From assembly GCA_946566685.1 (NCBI GenBank), contig CAMNXA010000004.1, positions 62,001-126,000 on the forward strand: a stretch of DNA of 64,000 bases, written 5' to 3'. Source of the stretch: an uncultured Lachnospiraceae bacterium (lineage in GTDB: Bacteria; Bacillota; Clostridia; Lachnospirales; Lachnospiraceae). Positions 58,331-64,000 of this stretch are shown here, in pieces (within the stretch, counting starts at the first letter, position 1; each line of letters opens with the position of its first letter). The notes beneath the pieces were generated by a model. The model was given only the letters and a program-made list of their open reading frames with translations. It was not told where the DNA came from and searched no databases. A program made the translations under genes and the position numbers.

Positions 58331-59164
58331 ATGGTTGTGCATATGGATATAATAGAGATTTTAAAGGCGGTGCTGTTCGGCATCGTGGAAGGCATCACGG
58401 AGTGGCTGCCCATCAGCAGTACCGGGCATATGATATTACTTAACGAGTTTGTGACGCTTGATGTGAGTCCTGAATTCTGGGAAATGTTCCTGGTGGTAAT
58501 CCAGCTGGGAGCGATATTGGCAGTAGTGCTATTGTTCTGGAATAAAATATTTCCTTTTCATTTTAAGGAAAAACCAGTGGTGCAGAAGGATATCTTCATT
58601 CTTTGGTTTAAGATTCTGGCGGCCTGTGTTCCGGCGGCGGTAATCGGCCTTGCTTTCGATGATGTCCTGGATGCGCTTTTCTATAATCCCTGGTGTGTGG
58701 CGATCGCACTGATCGTGTTTGGTATTGCCTTTATTGTGATCGAGAACAGGAATAAGAATATTGCTCCAAAGATTACGGAATTGAATCAGATTACGTATCA
58801 GACGGCATTTCTGATCGGTGTGTTCCAGCTTTTGGCGGCGGTATTCCCGGGCACATCCCGTTCCGGAGCTACGATCGTGGGAGCTCTTTTGATCGGAGTG
58901 TCCAGAACGGTGGCGGCAGAGTTTACATTCTTTCTGGCAATTCCCGTCATGCTGGGAGCGAGCCTTCTTAAAGTCCTGAAATTTGAAGGACCGATCACAA
59001 GTGCAGAGACGGTGATTCTGTTAGTGGGTATGATAGTGGCGTTTGTCGTATCTGTTTTGGTTATCCGTTTCCTGATGGGCTATATCAAGAAACATGACTT
59101 TAAAGTGTTTGGCTGGTATCGTATCGTGCTGGGCGCAGCAGTGCTGCTCTATTTCATGGTATAG
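58331..59164 (+). CDS. uppP: Undecaprenyl-diphosphatase
   Basis: 277 residues with about eight membrane helices. Recycles undecaprenyl pyrophosphate to the monophosphate carrier used for peptidoglycan and other wall polymers; overexpression gives bacitracin resistance. Family motifs 'GIVEGITEWLPISSTGHMIL' (catalytic Glu/His) and 'FPGTSRSGATIVGALLIG' are intact. Start may be ATG 58331, GTG 58337 or ATG 58343; AAGAAAGG fits 58337 best by spacing. The last bases, including the stop, begin the repeat element at 59160. Confidence 0.96.
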   Translation: MVVHMDIIEILKAVLFGIVEGITEWLPISSTGHMILLNEFVTLDVSPEFWEMFLVVIQLGAILAVVLLFWNKIFPFHFKEKPVVQKDIFILWFKILAACVPAAVIGLAFDDVLDALFYNPWCVAIALIVFGIAFIVIENRNKNIAPKITELNQITYQTAFLIGVFQLLAAVFPGTSRSGATIVGALLIGVSRTVAAEFTFFLAIPVMLGASLLKVLKFEGPITSAETVILLVGMIVAFVVSVLVIRFLMGYIKKHDFKVFGWYRIVLGAAVLLYFMV

Positions 59165-59237
59165 GAAAGCCCTCTGCTTATCCGAGGCCGCGAAGCGGTC
59201 CTCGTAAGGATAATTCCGAAGGAATTTACCTTTTTTT
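59160..59237 (+). repeat. Palindromic repeat element at the uppP stop, acting as terminator
   Basis: Same order as the element at 52127: TATAGGAAAG, CTTATCCGAGG, a hairpin CGAGG-CCGC/GCGG-T-CCTCG (59183-59204), then a hairpin with GAA loop (59206-59232) and seven Ts. Relative to 52150 the inner stem changes T-A to C-G with pairing kept. The second hairpin differs completely in sequence (ATTCC versus TTTGC arms) but not in shape. Confidence 0.8.
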
Positions 59238-59294
59238 ATGTCATTTCGTATAAAATAATGAGACAGGATGTAACTATTTGTTACAGATTGTTGG

Positions 59295-59323
59295 TTGACA
59301 GTGCTTTGGGATTGCGCTAGAAT
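59295..59323 (+). promoter_or_regulatory. Promoter of the DUF6465-type gene
   Basis: Consensus TTGACA (59295-59300), 17-base spacer, TAGAAT (59318-59323), ~105 bases before the ATG. Confidence 0.8.
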
Positions 59324-59427
59324 CTTCATATGGTCCAAAGGTATAATGGATTCATGGATGATTATGAAAAGGTTAGAAGTGGAACGCGCAGCGTTCAAGG
59401 AGCCAGAGATGGGGAAGGAGATTAGTC

Positions 59428-59871
59428 ATGGCAGAAACCAAGAAAACAGTAAGCGTTAAACCGGCGGCAAAAGCAGCAGCCGCTAAAGCCACAGATACAA
59501 AGACAGCACAGGCAGAGACAACAACGACAGCATCTGTAGCAGCGACAGAACCCGTTGCAGAGACTAAAAAGGCAGCAGCGAAGAAGACAACCACGAGAAA
59601 GACGACAGCAAAAAAGACAACAGCGAAGAAGGATACCGCGAAGAAGACAACTGCGGCAAAGAAAACGGCTGTAAAAGAGACCGTACATGTGCAGTTTGCA
59701 GATAAGTCCTACACAGCGGAGGATCTTGTAAAGATTGCCAAGGATGTGTGGAAATATGATCTTCATCAGAAAGTTGCAGACTTCAAGAGTGTTGAGTTAT
59801 ATGTAAAACCCGAGGAGAGCGTTGTTTACTATGTGATCAATGGTGAGGTTCAGGGCAATTTCGGAATCTAA
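59428..59871 (+). CDS. DUF6465-type protein with Lys/Ala/Thr-rich histone H1-like N-terminus
   Basis: 147 residues. Residues ~1-85 are almost only Lys, Ala and Thr with repeats such as 'AAKKTTTRKTTAKKTTAKK', like the tails of bacterial histone-H1-like and nucleoid proteins. The C-terminal ~60 residues ('VHVQFADKSYTAEDLVKIAKDVWKY...VELYVKPEESVVYYVINGEVQGNFGI') form a compact domain I recall as DUF6465, common in Lachnospiraceae and of unknown function. The basic tail suggests nucleic-acid or anionic-polymer binding. It has a near-consensus promoter, GGGGAAGGAG ribosome site and its own terminator, so is probably well expressed. Confidence 0.7.
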   Translation: MAETKKTVSVKPAAKAAAAKATDTKTAQAETTTTASVAATEPVAETKKAAAKKTTTRKTTAKKTTAKKDTAKKTTAAKKTAVKETVHVQFADKSYTAEDLVKIAKDVWKYDLHQKVADFKSVELYVKPEESVVYYVINGEVQGNFGI

Positions 59872-59916
59872 TTAGATTTTAAGAAAATGTTGGTGAACAG
59901 CTTAAAAGAAGAATGT

Positions 59917-59958
59917 GAGCAGTTAATTTGAGGATACTCTAAATTGACTGCTTTTTTC
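59917..59958 (+). terminator. Terminator after the DUF6465-type gene
   Basis: GCAGTTAATTT (from 59919) pairs with AAATTGACTGC (59941-59951, one G-U/mismatch) and is followed by six Ts. Confidence 0.75.
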
Positions 59959-59995
59959 TTTTATATTTTTTTAATAATTTTTTTGTATCCAGATG

Positions 59996-60024
59996 TTGAC
60001 AATAAAAATCTTAAGTGATAACTT
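59996..60024 (+). promoter_or_regulatory. Promoter of the heat-shock operon
   Basis: TTGACA (59996-60001) followed at 17 bases by a weak -10 (TAACTT, 60019-60024), directly upstream of the CIRCE element. Confidence 0.55.
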
Positions 60025-60038
60025 ACTACTAGAAGGTG

Positions 60039-60065
60039 TTAGCACTCTAGTGAATTGAGTGCTAA
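60039..60065 (+). promoter_or_regulatory. CIRCE operator (HrcA binding site)
   Basis: TTAGCACTC (60039-60047), nine bases, GAGTGCTAA (60057-60065): an exact match to the CIRCE consensus. HrcA bound here represses the hrcA-grpE-dnaK-dnaJ operon until heat or misfolded protein titrates GroEL. Confidence 0.97.
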
Positions 60066-60081
60066 CAATGGGAGAAATGGT

Positions 60082-61110
60082 ATGCAGTTAGATGAAAGAA
60101 AATATATAATATTGCAAGCCATCATTCGCACTTACCTGGAGACCGGTGAACCGGTGGGCAGCCGTACGATTTCCAAGTACACCGATCTAAACTTAAGTTC
60201 CGCCACCATCCGCAATGAGATGGCGGATCTGGAGGAACTGGGATACATTCTACAGCCTCACACTTCCGCCGGCAGGATTCCTTCCGATAAAGGATATCGT
60301 CTGTATGTAGACAGGATGATGGAGGAGAAGGAACGGGAAGTGGAAGAGATGAAAGAGATGCTTCTTGAGAAGGAAGATAAGATGGATCATCTCTTAAAAC
60401 GTGCGGCGAAGGTGCTGGCGAATAATACCGAGTATGCGGCCATGATCTCGGCACCGCAGTATCACCGCAACAAGCTGAAATTCATTCAGCTATCCCAGGT
60501 GGATGCCAATCAGATACTGGCGGTTATCGTGGTGGAGGGCAATGTTATCAAGAACACCATACTGACAGTGGCCGAGAGATTGGGAGAGGAAACGCTTTTA
60601 AAGTTAAATATCCTTCTCAATACACATTTGAACGGCCTGTCCCTGGAAGAGATTAATCTGGGAATGATCTCGGCCATGAAGCAGCAGGCCGGAATCCACA
60701 GCGAGATTGTGGCGGATGTGATTGATGCGGTGGCGGAGGCCATCAGGGCTGATGAGGATCTGGAGATTTACACCAGCGGCGCGAAGAACTTCTTTAAGTA
60801 CCCGGAACTTGCGGATCATGAGAGGGCCAGCGAGCTGATTACAACCTTTGAGGAGAAGCAGCTGCTCAGCGAGCTTGTGCAGGATAATCTGGCAGATGAG
60901 AACAATACCGGCATACAGGTTTATATCGGCAGTGAGACACCGGTAGCAGGGATGAAGGATTGCAGTATTGTGACTGCAACTTATGAACTGGATGAAGGAA
61001 TGAAGGGTACGATTGGTATTATCGGTCCCAAGAGAATGGATTATGAGAAAGTAGTCAGCAACCTGAAGCTGTTAAAAAATCAGCTGGATGATTTATATAG
61101 GAATCATTAA
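60082..61110 (+). CDS. hrcA: Heat-inducible transcription repressor HrcA
   Basis: 342 residues. Winged-helix N-terminus ('LDERKYIILQAIIRTYLETGEPVGSRTISKY' and 'LSSATIRNEMADLEELGYI'), 'PHTSAGRIPSDKGYRLYVD', then the GAF-like dimerisation domain ('NNTEYAAMISAPQ') and the C-terminal 'MKGTIGIIGPKRMDYEKVVSNL'. It binds CIRCE just upstream, so is autoregulated. ATG 60082 follows GGGAG; the track's TTG at 60055 falls within CIRCE and is wrong. Confidence 0.97.
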   Translation: MQLDERKYIILQAIIRTYLETGEPVGSRTISKYTDLNLSSATIRNEMADLEELGYILQPHTSAGRIPSDKGYRLYVDRMMEEKEREVEEMKEMLLEKEDKMDHLLKRAAKVLANNTEYAAMISAPQYHRNKLKFIQLSQVDANQILAVIVVEGNVIKNTILTVAERLGEETLLKLNILLNTHLNGLSLEEINLGMISAMKQQAGIHSEIVADVIDAVAEAIRADEDLEIYTSGAKNFFKYPELADHERASELITTFEEKQLLSELVQDNLADENNTGIQVYIGSETPVAGMKDCSIVTATYELDEGMKGTIGIIGPKRMDYEKVVSNLKLLKNQLDDLYRNH

Positions 61111-61144
61111 TTTTGGTCGGTTTTGACAGAAAGGAATGAAAAGC

Positions 61145-61765
61145 GTGGCAGAGGAAAAAGATAAGATGCAGGAAGAAAACCTGACAACGGAAAGTCCCGA
61201 AGAAGAACAGGCATCTGAGACGGCGGAGGCAGAAACCGTGAAAGAGGATACCGCAGAAGCAGAAAAAGGGGTTTCCAAAGAAGATAAGAAAGAGAAGAAG
61301 AAAAAGGAAAAGGCAGACAAGAAACAGGATGCCCTGAAAGAAAGGATTGAGGAACTGGAAGACAGGGTAAAACGTCAGATGGCCGAGTTCGAGAATTTCC
61401 GTAAACGGACAGAGAAAGAAAAGACGGCGATGTTTGAGACCGGTGCCAAGAGTGTGATCGAGAAGATACTTCCGGTGGTAGATAACTTTGAGAGAGGTCT
61501 GGCGAGTGTTTCCGAAGAAGAGAAGGACAGCGGCTTTTCACAGGGAATGCAGATGATCTACAAACAGCTTATGACAGAACTGGAAAATATGGAAGTGAAA
61601 CCAATCCCAGCTGTGGGAGAGGAATTTAATCCGGAGTTCCATAATGCGGTGATGCAGGTGGAGAGCGAGGAATTCGAATCCGGCGTGATTGCACAGGAAC
61701 TGCAAAAGGGTTATACCTACCGGGACAGCGTAGTCAGACACAGCATGGTTGCAGTGGTACAATAA
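61145..61765 (+). CDS. grpE: Nucleotide exchange factor GrpE
   Basis: 206 residues. Releases ADP from DnaK. The first ~70 residues are a Glu/Lys-rich disordered stretch; a coiled coil then leads to 'QMAEFENFRKRTEKEK', 'ILPVVDNFERGL', and the C-terminal beta domain 'VGEEFNPEFHNAVMQVESEEFESGVI...LQKGYTYRDSVVRHSMVAVVQ'. The GTG at 61145 is preferred because AGGA (61132-61135) is well placed for it; the ATG at 61136 in the track follows too closely. Second gene of the CIRCE operon. Confidence 0.95.
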   Translation: MAEEKDKMQEENLTTESPEEEQASETAEAETVKEDTAEAEKGVSKEDKKEKKKKEKADKKQDALKERIEELEDRVKRQMAEFENFRKRTEKEKTAMFETGAKSVIEKILPVVDNFERGLASVSEEEKDSGFSQGMQMIYKQLMTELENMEVKPIPAVGEEFNPEFHNAVMQVESEEFESGVIAQELQKGYTYRDSVVRHSMVAVVQ

Positions 61766-63721
<1,956 letters not shown>

Positions 63722-63739
63722 TCAGTATAGGATTTAATA

Positions 63740-63762
63740 GGGCTGCGCGATAAGCGCAGCCC
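63740..63762 (+). other. Intercistronic hairpin between dnaK and dnaJ
   Basis: GGGCTGCGC (63740-63748) and GCGCAGCCC (63754-63762) form a perfect 9-bp stem with no T-run, so it is likelier an mRNA processing or stability element than a terminator. Confidence 0.6.
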
Positions 63763-63807
63763 GGGAAACTAAGAATACAAGGATAGGCAGAGTAGGAAGG
63801 GTTTATC

Positions 63808-64000
63808 ATGGCAGAACAGAAAAGGGATTATTATGAGGTGCTCGGCGTAGAGAAAAACGCCGATGAAGCCGCGATTAAAAAAGCATACAGAGTTCTGGCT
63901 AAGAAATATCATCCTGATATGAACCCCGGTGATGCAGAGGCAGAGAAGAAATTTAAAGAAGCTTCTGAGGCGTATGCAGTCTTAAGCGATCCTGAAAAGA
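63808..64000 (+). CDS. dnaJ: Chaperone protein DnaJ, N-terminal part (cut by window end)
   Basis: Only the first 64 residues are present: a complete J domain start '[36 protein letters not shown]' with the HPD motif that stimulates DnaK ATPase, then '[16 protein letters not shown]'. AGGAAGG precedes the ATG. Position after dnaK and the J domain at the very N-terminus identify DnaJ; the Gly/Phe and zinc-finger regions lie outside the window. Last visible gene of the CIRCE operon. Confidence 0.95.
   Translation, partial: MAEQKRDYYEVLGVEKNADEAAIKKAYRVLAKKYHPDMNPGDAEAEKKFKEASEAYAVLSDPEK

Noticed and set aside
60055-60081. TTG start for hrcA given in the ORF track
   Set aside because: It lies in the CIRCE operator; the ATG at 60082 has a proper ribosome site and gives the normal HrcA N-terminus.

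Overview
The window looks like a chromosomal piece of a gut-type Lachnospiraceae (Clostridium cluster XIVa, Bacillota). The basis is gene content and style: strong AGGAGG-type ribosome sites, GTG/TTG starts, a CIRCE-controlled hrcA-grpE-dnaK-dnaJ operon, an hprK/whiA/Crh-like set, an Amt-PII fusion, a Lys/Ala-rich DUF6465-type protein and many glycoside-utilisation genes. No rRNA, tRNA, CRISPR array or intact insertion sequence was seen.

Region 1 (1-8941) is the end of a surface-glycan cluster, all on +: the tail of a Stealth-type sugar-phosphate transferase, a PIG-L deacetylase, a SAM methyltransferase, a WbsX-like protein, an FkbM methyltransferase, a GT4 glycosyltransferase and a HAD/COG5610-type protein. 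All six complete proteins carry the same ~90-residue Rossmann-like module, at either the N- or the C-terminus, fused to six unrelated catalytic domains. This is the most unusual feature of the window. Region 2 (8942-10760) holds decayed sequence, a leader with several hairpins and an Rpn-family PD-(D/E)XK gene.

Region 3 (10959-27829) is mostly housekeeping: a GH3 beta-glucosidase coupled to a LysM protein, pyrG (convergent), ftsH, uvrC, then hprK, ROK glucokinase, murB, rapZ, whiA, a Crh-like HPr (Glu15, Ser46), a lipid kinase and fba. The hprK-to-fba stretch groups carbon-flux sensing with envelope precursor synthesis and glycolysis.

Region 4 (27936-38096) has an AGCS amino-acid symporter with a terminator in its leader, a cyclophilin, a GNAT protein, a cytosolic MCP paired with a FIST sensor, an EamA exporter, the Amt-PII fusion (also with a leader terminator) and a DUF3298/RsiV-like membrane protein.

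Region 5 (38169-59164) is dominated by carbohydrate use: AraC regulator, lipoprotein binding protein and two permeases (no ATPase gene), lacZ, glpK, alpha-galactosidase and pyk. Among these lie a membrane sulfatase-fold protein, a metallophosphoesterase/DUF4474-like pair, an AEC transporter, an aminotransferase, a patatin and uppP. Three loci here carry copies of a dispersed palindromic repeat with base-pair-preserving changes in its stem. Region 6 (59295-64000) is the DUF6465-type gene and the CIRCE heat-shock operon, running off the end inside dnaJ.

All functional calls come from reading motifs in the translated frames; no database search was run. Promoters and terminators were found by eye and are predictions.
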